Counted from the first letter of the stretch, positions 8,598-15,884 are shown. The stretch is 64,000 nt of DNA from Paenibacillus marchantiae (GCF_028771845.1 NZ_CP118270.1:3286001-3350000); one strand, 5' to 3'. Notes: generated by a model from the sequence alone, not told the origin. Translations and numbers: made by a program.

Positions 8598-9785
8598 TTA
8601 GATTTTGTAGCTTAAATGCTTCAGCATCTGTCCGGCAATGGTGTTGTTAACGCTATGAGGAACCGGCTGTGGTCCTAGGGTGAGATGTTGGCGTTGTTGT
8701 ACAAGATATAGGAGGGAGGCGGCTTGCAGGGACAAGCCTAGATCCATCGTTTCGGCAGGGTTGCCGCTGCCACCAGCCAGGTTCAGCATCTCGCCTTGAG
8801 TAAGTAGCATGAGTCGGCGTCCGTTGGTTAATGTAAATTGTTCGATATCCGCTGTCAGTTGTTCCGTATGCTCCGCCTCCTGACGGAGACTTTCCAGATC
8901 CATCTCCCAAGAAAAATGTCCGGCATTGGCGAGGATCGTTCCATCATTCATTTGATTAAAATGTTCCTTCAGAATGGCGTTAGGACGGCCAGTGACAGTA
9001 ATGTACACTTGGGCAAATGCAAATGTATCCTCCAATCGTGCCACTCTGAACCCATCCAGCGCCGCTTCCAGACCGGCAATCGGATCGGTTTCAACAACGA
9101 CGACCTGACTGCCCAGATTCCGCAAATATTTGGCGATGCCTCGTCCACAGGTTCCATAACCTACGATGACGAAACGACGTGTAGGCAGAATCAGGTTTGT
9201 AGTACGCATGAAACCTTCAATAATGGTCTGTCCGACACCATGTTCATTTTCCATGATTCGTTTGAGTGGACTATCATTAATAACAATGATGGGGAAAGGA
9301 ATGTTCTCATCCGTCTCTTCACGCAGAAGATTGGCCCCGGTCGTTGTCTCCTCCGTACCACCAATAAGAGAGTTAGTATCATACTGTTGAATGAAGGTAC
9401 GCGCCAGATCAGCTCCATTATCCATGAGGAGATGGGGTTGGTGACCAAGTACACTTTGGATATTTTGCAGGTGCTCATTGCGCCTGTCCGCACGTTGACC
9501 ATATACCGTGATGCCTTCTTCTTGCAGAGCTGCTGCGACGGCGTCTTTGGTTGTACCCGGGCTGCCAGTCAATACAACGTTGGCTCCACCTGCTTGGAGT
9601 GTGCGGCATAATACAGCTGTTTTAGGTTCTACATGAATACATATACCGATGGTTAAACCAGCAAAAGGCAGCTCTTTGGCAAAATGGGATTTCAATTCCC
9701 CGAGCAGGGGCATATGCATTTCCGTCCAGTGAATGCTGCGTTTTCCTTCTTCAATACGTTCATGTGTTGTGTTCTTGATCGTCAT
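8598..9785 (-). CDS. Divergent S-adenosylhomocysteinase-like protein
   Basis: A 395-residue member of the SahH/AhcY family, whose classical job is NAD-dependent cleavage of S-adenosylhomocysteine. Shared features are the substrate loop EETTTG (about 145), INDSPLK with the catalytic Lys (about 175), VGYGTCGRG for NAD (about 208) and NAGH (about 287). Several active-site positions differ from active enzymes: DDGGD reads MDNGAD, the Asp of the Lys-x3-Asp-Asn set is Glu (MEN), and the late GHP is GNP. The C-terminal K-x-HYRY lobe is absent, as also in short family members. The ATG at 9785 follows AAAGGGGAG; the longer start at 9833 has none. It is first in a pair with the Gfo/Idh gene. Confidence 0.82.
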   Translation of the reverse strand: MTIKNTTHERIEEGKRSIHWTEMHMPLLGELKSHFAKELPFAGLTIGICIHVEPKTAVLCRTLQAGGANVVLTGSPGTTKDAVAAALQEEGITVYGQRADRRNEHLQNIQSVLGHQPHLLMDNGADLARTFIQQYDTNSLIGGTEETTTGANLLREETDENIPFPIIVINDSPLKRIMENEHGVGQTIIEGFMRTTNLILPTRRFVIVGYGTCGRGIAKYLRNLGSQVVVVETDPIAGLEAALDGFRVARLEDTFAFAQVYITVTGRPNAILKEHFNQMNDGTILANAGHFSWEMDLESLRQEAEHTEQLTADIEQFTLTNGRRLMLLTQGEMLNLAGGSGNPAETMDLGLSLQAASLLYLVQQRQHLTLGPQPVPHSVNNTIAGQMLKHLSYKI

Positions 9786-9880
9786 GCAAAACTCCCCTTT
9801 TCTATGCAAGGTATAGCGTGTCCAACAGGACACTTGATCTGCTTAATGTCTACGATAGGGAGTTTGATGGGGTTAAAAAA

Positions 9881-9892
9881 GGACATATGTCC
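9881..9892. promoter_or_regulatory. Palindrome upstream of the sahH-like operon
   Basis: The perfect 12-bp palindrome GGACATATGTCC lies about 95 bp before the sahH-like start; a related half-site AGGACAC occurs at about 9828. It may be an operator for the two-gene operon, but no cognate regulator is adjacent. Confidence 0.35.
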
Positions 9893-10019
9893 TATTCATT
9901 GCAGCTTGGAAAAAAGGTATTGCAAACTTATTACAGAGCATGTATACTCTTAATTACGGTAAAACAAGCAATTGCTTGACCGGAGTACTTTTCATCCATG
10001 ATGAGAAGATACATATTAT

Positions 10020-10103
<84 letters not shown>

Positions 10104-10109
10104 TCGAAG

Positions 10110-10157
10110 AAAAAAGCTCGCAAAATTGCTCTAAAGGCAATTCGCGAGCTTTTTTTG
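10110..10157. terminator. Bidirectional intrinsic terminator
   Basis: AAAAAGCTCGC/GCGAGCTTTTT stem with inner AATTGC/GCAATT, placed between tRNA-Leu and the convergent small membrane protein gene. Confidence 0.9.
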
Positions 10158-10162
10158 TTTTT

Positions 10163-10342
10163 TTATTTATTGAAAATGAATTGTTGCACACATAGGCCTG
10201 CAATCGCTCCAGCAATACCAAAGAGCGCAACACTTGCCATCACCTCATATGCCTGGAAGCGAAACAAAAAGGCGATGCCGCTGCCAAATGTCGTTCCTGC
10301 GAGAAATCCGAGAGAAATTCCTATTTCTTTGGTTAATTTCAT
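10163..10342 (-). CDS. Small two-helix membrane protein, unknown function
   Basis: A 59-residue hydrophobic protein. A lysine-containing N-terminus (MKLTKEIG) is followed by two predicted transmembrane helices around SLGFLAGTTFGSGIAFLF and VMASVALFGIAGAIAGLCV, with a short FRFQAYE turn. The ATG at 10342 is chosen because CAGGTGAAC lies 7 bases upstream; a longer frame to 10381 lacks a ribosome binding site. I do not recognise a family. The convergent terminator that also ends tRNA-Leu serves as its terminator. Confidence 0.6.
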   Translation of the reverse strand: MKLTKEIGISLGFLAGTTFGSGIAFLFRFQAYEVMASVALFGIAGAIAGLCVQQFIFNK

Positions 10343-10501
10343 AGGTTCACCTGCTTGGGAATGTGAGTTTGGGGTTTGCAAATTTTTAATACAGGAAGTA
10401 AAGTGTGATCAGGAAAATACTCACATTTTATTTCCTTTTTTCATTTTGTGGTTTTAACCATGTAATTATGCATGATATTTCTTAAGGGAGGTTAAAAACG
10501 G

Positions 10502-11656
10502 ATGAATATGAACAAGCGAATTGCCGTATGGAACGAAGAAGCGCAAAATTGTACTTGTGGGCATGATCATCGGTTGGTGCAAATGCAGGTCTATCTGGAG
10601 CATGGAGCTATTCAGCGGTTACCTGGCTATTTGTCCGAGCAAGGGTACAGACATGTAACAGTGGTATATGATCGATTTACAGGTCCGGCAGCGGGACACG
10701 AGGTGGTAAAGAACATCCGAGAAGCGGGCGTTCATGTGGATGAGATATGCATACCAGAGAACAAAGCAGGCGACGTGATCGCCGATGAGGGTGGGATTGT
10801 GCAGGTACTGCTCGGTGTGAAACAAGAAAGTCAGGCGATCATTGCTGCTGGTTCAGGGACCATTCATGATCTGGTGCGATTTGTTTGCTCCAAAATGAAC
10901 AAGCCCTTTCTGTCAGTGCCTACAGCAGCTTCGGTTGACGGATTTACCTCAGCGGGTGCACCTCTTATTGTAAGCGGCGTCAAACAGACTTTCCAGGCGG
11001 TACCGCCTAAAGCTATTTTTGCGGACATCGATATTTTGGAGCAAGCCCCCCAAGAGATGAATGCAGCCGGATTCGGAGATATGCTTGGTAAATATACATC
11101 ACTGGCGGACTGGGTGGTTTCCAGGGATCTGGGTGGAGAACCGTTCTGCCCCGTAGCTTATCGCATGACAGAAGAAGCACTAACTTCCTGTGTGGAGCAT
11201 GTACAAGGGATCGCTGAAGGACGGGCCGATGGTGTGAGTGTATTGATCGATGCGCTGATTGCTTCCGGCATTTCCATGCTAATCATTGATCATTCTCGTC
11301 CGGCATCCGGTGGAGAACATCATCTGTCTCATCGGTGGGAGATGGATCTGATGGAGTCAGGGCACAAGCCTGTTTTGCATGGTGCCAAGGTGGGAGTGGC
11401 CTGTGCACTGCTTACCATAAAATACAAAGATCTTGCACAAAAATCCGACGAGCCGGTATTCCAGGTATACAATAATCTGCCGGATGCATCTCAGCTTATA
11501 GCTTGGCTTGAGCAAGTTGGGGGACCTACAACGACTGAACAACTAGGTGTATCCATGGAGATGGTGGAACATGCTTTCAACACAGCTCATTTGCTTCGTG
11601 ATCGTTATACGGGACTGAAATATATCAACGAGATTCTAAACGTGGATTCGAAATAA
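10502..11656 (+). CDS. egsA: sn-glycerol-1-phosphate dehydrogenase (AraM/EgsA)
   Basis: A 384-residue member of the iron-type alcohol dehydrogenase superfamily, AraM/EgsA branch. It reduces dihydroxyacetone phosphate to sn-glycerol-1-phosphate with NAD(P)H in the cytoplasm, the step that feeds archaea-type ether lipid headgroups and, in Bacillus, heptaprenylglyceryl phosphate. Visible motifs are AAGSGTIHDLVRF for the nucleotide, PTAASVDGFTS, AAGFGDMLGKYTSLADW with the first metal-binding Asp, and the metal-site histidines in GGEHHLSHRWEM and VLHGAKVG. The ribosome binding site is AAGGGAGG before ATG 10502. In B. subtilis araM sits in the arabinose operon; here AraR-like boxes lie just downstream of the gene. 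Confidence 0.9.
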   Translation: MNMNKRIAVWNEEAQNCTCGHDHRLVQMQVYLEHGAIQRLPGYLSEQGYRHVTVVYDRFTGPAAGHEVVKNIREAGVHVDEICIPENKAGDVIADEGGIVQVLLGVKQESQAIIAAGSGTIHDLVRFVCSKMNKPFLSVPTAASVDGFTSAGAPLIVSGVKQTFQAVPPKAIFADIDILEQAPQEMNAAGFGDMLGKYTSLADWVVSRDLGGEPFCPVAYRMTEEALTSCVEHVQGIAEGRADGVSVLIDALIASGISMLIIDHSRPASGGEHHLSHRWEMDLMESGHKPVLHGAKVGVACALLTIKYKDLAQKSDEPVFQVYNNLPDASQLIAWLEQVGGPTTTEQLGVSMEMVEHAFNTAHLLRDRYTGLKYINEILNVDSK

Positions 11657-11700
11657 GGATGGGAAAAATAATATGAACAAGTGTTATCTTATGGATTTAG

Positions 11701-11714
11701 TTGTACGTACAAAT
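11701..11714. promoter_or_regulatory. AraR-like operator, box 1
   Basis: TTGTACGTACAAAT contains a perfect 12-bp palindrome and resembles the Bacillus AraR consensus ATTTGTACGTACAAAT. It lies 45 bp after the egsA stop. Confidence 0.5.
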
Positions 11715-11917
11715 TATGAGTAGATCCTGTAATGTACGAGACAAGGAAGTGTTGTTGTTTGCGCTAGAGGTGCTTGTGCTTAATTCGATAGCAACAAATC
11801 ACATGAATTTTTGAAAAACACGGTCTTACAAGAGATAAGGATAGATCAAATCAAACGTTATACGAGCTGAATTAGAGTTTGAATTAAGCCTACTCCCTTA
11901 AGGGACAGGCTTTTTTT
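11715..11917 (+). other. Non-coding stretch between AraR-like box 1 and a terminator
   Basis: No open frame with a ribosome binding site is present. The stretch begins at an AraR-like box and ends at the terminator 11886-11917, so it could be a short independent transcript of about 200 nt or simply the 3' trailer of egsA. The -10/-35 around box 1 are weak, which favours the trailer reading. Confidence 0.3.
11886..11917 (+). terminator. Intrinsic terminator after egsA region
   Basis: AAGCCT/AGGCTT stem with inner CCTTAAGG, followed by seven T. It probably ends the egsA transcript. Confidence 0.8.
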
Positions 11918-11934
11918 ATACTTTATATAAAGTG

Positions 11935-11963
11935 TTGTGTTAAATTGTTCGTACAAATATATT
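11935..11963 (+). promoter_or_regulatory. Promoter with AraR-like operator (box 2) in its spacer
   Basis: A -35 TTGTGT (11935-11940) and a -10 TATATT (11958-11963) are 17 bp apart. The spacer is occupied by AATTGTTCGTACAAAT (11943-11958), a close match to AraR sites, so a bound repressor would exclude RNA polymerase. Confidence 0.5.
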
Positions 11964-11969
11964 ATGAAA

Positions 11970-12317
11970 ATGAAGCTAACGACGAAGTTATATTTCTTTA
12001 AATGATCCATGATTTAATGGACTGGTTGGTTATCATCAATGAGGCACATATGGGTATAAGTCGTCACGCATTTCGACAATGGGATTTTCGCCTCGTTCAG
12101 AGAGCACGCTGTACCGGCCCAGGTTAAGGAGTGACTGGGAATGAAGGGAATGATGCATCCAAAGCTGTTTGGAGGGCAGGAGGGCCGCTTATTGCCCCTG
12201 AGAGACGATGCTGAGTACACCCGACTGGAGAAATGGTAACCTAATAAAATTTGTACGATGAAAGTGGTATTTTAAAAAGGCTCTGTCTTTCCCAATGGGG
12301 AGAGGACAGAGCCTTTT
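11970..12317 (+). ncRNA. Candidate AraR-controlled structured RNA, about 350 nt
   Basis: Between the promoter at 11935 and the terminator at 12275 there is no convincing gene: the longest plus-strand frame (12002-12127, 41 codons) has no ribosome binding site. The sequence instead holds a row of potential hairpins: GAGGC (12039)/GCCTC with inner GTCG/CGAC, CCAG/CTGG, CCAAA/TTTGG and GGGC/GCCC. This pattern suits a structured RNA. A decayed sugar gene is the main alternative. I cannot match it to a known RNA class. Confidence 0.3.
12275..12317. terminator. Bidirectional intrinsic terminator
   Basis: AAAAGGCTCTGTC and GACAGAGCCTTTT form a 13-bp stem around a CCCAATGGGG loop region. It ends the minus-strand repressor gene and any plus-strand transcript from 11935. 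Confidence 0.9.
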
Positions 12318-12331
12318 GGTTGTTCGCTAAT

Positions 12332-12928
12332 TTAGTTATTGTGGCGATCTTTCAAGATGACATCTGCGAACAAAATAGTTTTCGGGATGCGGAAAAATTG
12401 TTCCGCTTGTTCCTGAAACGCAGCAGAAGGCAGCGTTCCCTGATGCAGCCATTTGCGGAAAGTGCCGGGGTGAACCCCGATCCAGTGGCTGACATCTGTC
12501 ACCGACAAATCATGGACCATACACAAGCCTGTTAGAATACGGTTGCTAACCGGAGAACGGGTCACCGTACGCTTCATGAAGCGGGAAGGCTCGGGCTGAC
12601 AAATGACAGGGCTTTTGCGTACCACCTCTTCATTAAAAAGAATGTGGCGCGGGTAGCCGAGCAATTGGCATGCCTTGTCCAAATTGGTACTGCCGGGTAT
12701 CCGTCCTTCATACACCCACGCGCTGACGCTGCGTGAAGAGATGGATAGATCTTCGGCGAGCTGAGACAACTTGATATCATTGGCCATCAGCACGGCAAGA
12801 AGAACACGGTTGCGGATTTGACAGCGTGTCGGTTTTCGGAATCGTTTAACACGGACGCCTTTTCCCAAATATTTACGGTTGATCAGAGACCACGCCTGGA
12901 TGGAATGTTGTTCTGGTTGATTAGGCAT
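12332..12928 (-). CDS. Regulator with two tandem HTH units
   Basis: A 198-residue DNA-binding protein built from a duplicated unit of about 60 residues. Residues 40-98 (from NRVLLAVLM, with SAWVYEGRIP and ending HILF) align without gaps, at an offset of 89, with residues 129-187 (from NRILTGLCM, with RKWLHQGTLP and ending TILF). Each copy looks like an XRE/CI-type helix-turn-helix (LSQLAEDLSISSRSVSAW; VTDVSHWIGVHPGTFRKW). No ligand or dimerisation domain is visible. The ATG at 12928 follows GGAGGAAAT; the longer start at 12952 has no ribosome binding site. Its promoter contains a palindrome that could be an autoregulatory operator. Function unknown. Confidence 0.75.
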   Translation of the reverse strand: MPNQPEQHSIQAWSLINRKYLGKGVRVKRFRKPTRCQIRNRVLLAVLMANDIKLSQLAEDLSISSRSVSAWVYEGRIPGSTNLDKACQLLGYPRHILFNEEVVRKSPVICQPEPSRFMKRTVTRSPVSNRILTGLCMVHDLSVTDVSHWIGVHPGTFRKWLHQGTLPSAAFQEQAEQFFRIPKTILFADVILKDRHNN

Positions 12929-12952
12929 ATTTCCTCCGATTTTTTTAACCAA

Positions 12953-12982
12953 ATACTACAATAAGTACGGGGGTACTTTCAA
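12953..12982 (-). promoter_or_regulatory. Promoter of the double-HTH gene with palindromic operator
   Basis: On the minus strand a -35 TTGAAA (12977-12982) and a -10 TAGTAT (12953-12958) are 18 bp apart. The palindrome AAGTAC-N4-GTACTT (12963-12978) fills the spacer, so a repressor bound there would block the promoter. Confidence 0.6.
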
Positions 12983-13376
12983 GTGCCGGGTGCACCTGTT
13001 TCAAATGAGTGGATGCGCGAATCCGCTACAAAGGAGGAATTATGAACTAGACCAGACGCAATTCACATCCTAGTATATTCCTAGATTACAATGTTTCACT
13101 AAATTTAAGGGATCAAATAGATAATGAATAAAAATAAAATGAGTCTAATTACCTATTAGTGAGACTTTAGTACTTTTATCTATTTTTTGTTGATATGATG
13201 CGGTTTATTTCCCTGATTTACCCATAAATATTCGATTCCCGTTAAAGGAACCCATTTCCAATGTGCACAAATCTGAAATTAGAAATCCGCGTGTTCAGCA
13301 AGGCATGTGGACTGTCAAAATCTCTTATTCTTACATATCTTGTATGGAGATCAAGTGAGAGGGAGAGGTGAGAAAC
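12983..13376. other. AT-rich intergenic region before the holin gene
   Basis: No gene of normal size is seen. A strong ribosome binding site AAAGGAGG precedes an ATG at 13042 that meets a stop after two codons; the frame then stays open to 13129. A partial inverted repeat AGTCTAAT/ATTAG..AGACT lies near 13141-13170. No confident promoter for the downstream gene was found. Confidence 0.4.
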
Positions 13377-13925
13377 GTGAGTCCATCCGTAAGTACCTTT
13401 GCTGCCATTTCAGGGGCGTTCATGACGTTTGCTTTTGGTGGATGGGATCAGCTGCTTAGCTTGCTGGCGGTTGCAATGGCTGTGGATTATATTACGGGTC
13501 TCGCTGCGGCAGTAAGAACGGGAAAAGGATTGAATAGTAATGTTGGATTTTGGGGGCTCGCGCGCAAAGGTCTCATGCTAACGGTTATTCTGCTTGCCCA
13601 CCGAATTGACATGCTCATGGGAACTGACATCATTAAAGGGGGAGCCATCTACTTTTATCTGGTGAATGAGCTGATATCCATTACCGAAAATTATGCCCGC
13701 ATTGGGCTTCCATTGCCTGACAAGCTCAGACAGGCTATAGCGGTGCTGAAAAAACAGGAGGGGTTGTCTGACAGGGAGTGGCCTCAACCACAGCCGAACG
13801 TGGAGAATAAGGAGACAAAAGAACAAGCAGCAGAAGTCGTACCGGAAAAACAGACAAACCAAAGTGAACAGACGGATAATATGTCTCAGGAGAAATCCAA
13901 AGCGAATGAAAGCAGCCCTGATTAG
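13377..13925 (+). CDS. Phage holin family protein (holin_4/TcdE-like)
   Basis: A 182-residue protein of the Bacteriophage_holin_4 group. It has transmembrane segments around FAAISGAFMTFAFGGW, LLSLLAVAMAVDYITGLAAA (the family AVDYITG motif), LMLTVILLAHRID and AIYFYLVNELISI, then ENYARIGLPLPDKL. A charged low-complexity tail of about 60 residues rich in Glu, Gln and Lys follows. No endolysin or other phage gene is nearby, so it is likely a domesticated chromosomal holin rather than part of a prophage. The GTG at 13377 is placed 8 bases after GGGAGAGG; GTG 13368 overlaps that site. Confidence 0.82.
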   Translation: MSPSVSTFAAISGAFMTFAFGGWDQLLSLLAVAMAVDYITGLAAAVRTGKGLNSNVGFWGLARKGLMLTVILLAHRIDMLMGTDIIKGGAIYFYLVNELISITENYARIGLPLPDKLRQAIAVLKKQEGLSDREWPQPQPNVENKETKEQAAEVVPEKQTNQSEQTDNMSQEKSKANESSPD

Positions 13926-14044
13926 ATTGTCTTTGAAGAGAACGTTTCCAAGTATCCTTTCGTAATAGAGGACGTTATGATATATTTTGGATACAAGAAA
14001 ATTCAATCATACCAATTATTATACTTAAATGAGGTGCTTGTTTG

Positions 14045-14332
14045 ATGATTAAACATATTGTTCTGTTTAAAATGAAAGATCTTTCTCCTGAAAGTATCGA
14101 AGCGGCTGCGAATGTTCTTCGCAATCTGCAAGGGAAAATTGATGTTCTGATCTCGCTTGAAGTGGGTATTGACGTGCTTCGTTCGGACAGATCTTTTGAC
14201 ATCTCACTTACGGCAGAATTTGCATCACTGGAAGATCTTCAGGCATATCAGGTGCATCCGCTGCATCAGGAAGTCATCAAGTATATGAACGAGGTCAGAG
14301 AGCAGTCGATTGCAGTGGACTACGAAATCTAA
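14045..14332 (+). CDS. Dabb family (stress-responsive A/B barrel) protein
   Basis: A 95-residue single-domain protein with the Dabb pattern: MIKHIVLFKMKDLS at the N-terminus, LISLEVGIDVLRSDRSFDIS in the middle and LEDLQAYQVHPLHQEV near the end. The fold is a dimeric ferredoxin-like barrel; relatives include plant stress proteins and small enzymes such as olivetolic acid cyclase, but most bacterial members have no assigned function. The ATG at 14045 sits 9 bases after GAGGTG. Confidence 0.85.
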   Translation: MIKHIVLFKMKDLSPESIEAAANVLRNLQGKIDVLISLEVGIDVLRSDRSFDISLTAEFASLEDLQAYQVHPLHQEVIKYMNEVREQSIAVDYEI

Positions 14333-14370
14333 TCTGTTATTCATTCTATTTTGGATAAAGGGGACTCTGC

Positions 14371-14481
14371 ATGAGCGATTTAAGAGACGTTATGGAATTT
14401 TTATATATTTTTGTCGTGTTTCTGATCGCTTGTCCTGTGATGTTATTTTGGCTGAAGCGAAGAGGAAAAAGGAACCGATAA
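14371..14481 (+). CDS. Small single-span membrane peptide
   Basis: A 36-residue ORF with a good ribosome binding site (AAGGGGA, 8 bases before ATG 14371). An acidic start (MSDLRDVMEF) is followed by one transmembrane helix (LYIFVVFLIACPVMLFWL) and a very basic tail (KRRGKRNR), so an N-out/C-in topology is expected from the positive-inside rule. It lies between the Dabb and YutE genes on the same strand. No known family recognised. Confidence 0.55.
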   Translation: MSDLRDVMEFLYIFVVFLIACPVMLFWLKRRGKRNR

Positions 14482-14505
14482 TTCACTGAACGGGAAGTGA
14501 ACACA

Positions 14506-14967
14506 TTGTATTACGTAAACAGAGAACAGATTGCCCGCCGGCTTGCTGCCGTACCGGAGGTGGCTGAAGGTCTTCGTCGCGCGTCACAAGCTTGGGATGG
14601 CAGTCTCATGCTGGGTCTGGTACAGGAACGCTGTCTTCATCTGGCGATTGAAATCGTTACGGATGTTGGGAGTTATCTCATTGATGGCTTCATCATGCGT
14701 GATGCGAGCAGTTATGACGATATTATTGAAATTAACCACGAAGAGAAAGTTTTTGATCATGCAACCTATGAGGTGCTTAGTCGCCTCGTATCGTTGCGCA
14801 AGCCGCTCGTTCAGGACTATTACAGCTGGGAGCGGTCTGAACTGCATCCGCTGAGCAGTGACTTGCCGGGCGTGCTTGAACATTTTTCCCATCAGGTCAA
14901 TACCTATGTGGAAAAAGAACTCGGACCTTTCCAGACTGCACAGGCCGAGGGACAGAGCAAGGAATGA
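14506..14967 (+). CDS. yutE: DUF86 (HepT-like) protein, YutE family
   Basis: A 153-residue all-helical protein of the DUF86/HepT superfamily, closely resembling Bacillus YutE: YYVNREQIARRL, LIDGFIMRDASSYDDIIEI and ELGPFQTA at the end. HepT toxins carry an R-x4-H RNase motif (RN-x-LVH-x-Y); here the site reads RKPLVQDYY, with Gln in place of His, and there is no partner nucleotidyltransferase (MNT) gene beside it. A toxin role is therefore unlikely. The TTG at 14506 matches the YutE N-terminus and is 6 bases after GGGAAGTG; GTG 14497 overlaps that site. Its stop overlaps the region just before the DUF4261 start. Confidence 0.82.
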   Translation: MYYVNREQIARRLAAVPEVAEGLRRASQAWDGSLMLGLVQERCLHLAIEIVTDVGSYLIDGFIMRDASSYDDIIEINHEEKVFDHATYEVLSRLVSLRKPLVQDYYSWERSELHPLSSDLPGVLEHFSHQVNTYVEKELGPFQTAQAEGQSKE

Positions 14968-14978
14968 GGGGAAACAGC

Positions 14979-15884
14979 ATGACGAACGAACGGAAAGAAG
15001 CTCGAGAAGTAAATAATGAAACGAATGACATACCTTCCGGGTTTCATCCGGTATATATGATTGAGCTGTTATTTCAGGAACGTCCCGTTATAGATCAGGG
15101 GCGTTTGCATGATGCACTGAGCCGTCATACCGGACAAGTCCGGCTTGACGTGAAGCGGGGTAATGAGGAGCATAATCCTGAGATGCTGGTTTTCTACCAC
15201 CTGGATTATAAGGTTTCTTTTCAGGAAGGTAATATTCCAGCACAGACTTGCATGCTCCCCATTACTGAAATTGTAGATCGTGCCCGCTTTGGAGGGGCTT
15301 TACAGCAAGCCTGGCATTGGCCAGAAGCAGGACAAGCTATGGAAACGATCCAATATTCTATCCGACTTCATGATATGTTCACTGCTGCCATGCCGCGCAA
15401 ACAACGACTTGAATTGTTCCAAAAGACGATTCAGGCTGTCATGGAAGTGTTGCCTTGTGAGGCGTTATACTGGTACGGAAGTGACAAATTAGTTGAACCA
15501 GAAGCCTATGTGCTGTCACAGGAGCGTGAGGAGCATCTCTACGCTGCGATGAATGTGCGCATGTATCAGGCTGGGGGCACGGAGGAACAGCGTCAGCTGG
15601 TTATGGACACGGTAGGTTTGTCAGCACTTGGTGTGCCTGATGTACAGTGTCATTTTATTGGACTCGATCCGGATACGGTAGCCCAGACATTACTGGGTGC
15701 CGCCTATTACATATTTGATCAGGGAGATGTTCTACAGGATGGACAGACGCTGGGATCTTCCGGCGGACGACGCTGGCGTTGTGAGCATCAGGCGGCGTTG
15801 ATTGCACCAGGACGATATGTAATTGACCTGGACCCGGGTGATGAACATGCTGCTGCTCCGCTTGAGCCGGCGCGGCAGACCTGA
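14979..15884 (+). CDS. DUF4261 domain-containing protein
   Basis: A 301-residue soluble protein. After a charged N-terminal segment, FHPVYMIELLFQERPVID starts the domain, and LPCEALYWYGSDKLVEPEAY and VMDTVGLSALGVPDVQCHF are the DUF4261-like core seen in Bacillota and bacteroidal proteins of unknown role. No signal peptide or membrane helix. The ATG at 14979 is preceded by GAGGGGAAA and lies 11 bases after the yutE stop, so the two are probably cotranscribed. Function not known. Confidence 0.75.
   Translation: MTNERKEAREVNNETNDIPSGFHPVYMIELLFQERPVIDQGRLHDALSRHTGQVRLDVKRGNEEHNPEMLVFYHLDYKVSFQEGNIPAQTCMLPITEIVDRARFGGALQQAWHWPEAGQAMETIQYSIRLHDMFTAAMPRKQRLELFQKTIQAVMEVLPCEALYWYGSDKLVEPEAYVLSQEREEHLYAAMNVRMYQAGGTEEQRQLVMDTVGLSALGVPDVQCHFIGLDPDTVAQTLLGAAYYIFDQGDVLQDGQTLGSSGGRRWRCEHQAALIAPGRYVIDLDPGDEHAAAPLEPARQT

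Noticed and set aside
8838..9611. A 257-codon plus-strand frame opposite the SahH-like gene
   Set aside because: It is a shadow of a well-supported gene on the other strand and has no domain pattern.
12014..12220. A 68-codon minus-strand frame in the region after egsA
   Set aside because: No ribosome binding site, no recognisable motif, and it runs opposite to the regulated promoter at 11935; the potential hairpins explain the region better.
12250..12275. A T-box-like element (AAAGTGGTATTTT before a terminator)
   Set aside because: The conserved AGGGTGG-ACCGCG core is not present, no specifier loop was found, and no gene follows on that strand.
13377..13925. Holin gene as sign of a prophage
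   Set aside because: No endolysin, structural, integrase or portal gene lies nearby and the surrounding genes are ordinary chromosomal ones.
14506..14967. HepT/MNT toxin-antitoxin module
   Set aside because: There is no nucleotidyltransferase partner and the R-x4-H motif has Gln in place of His.
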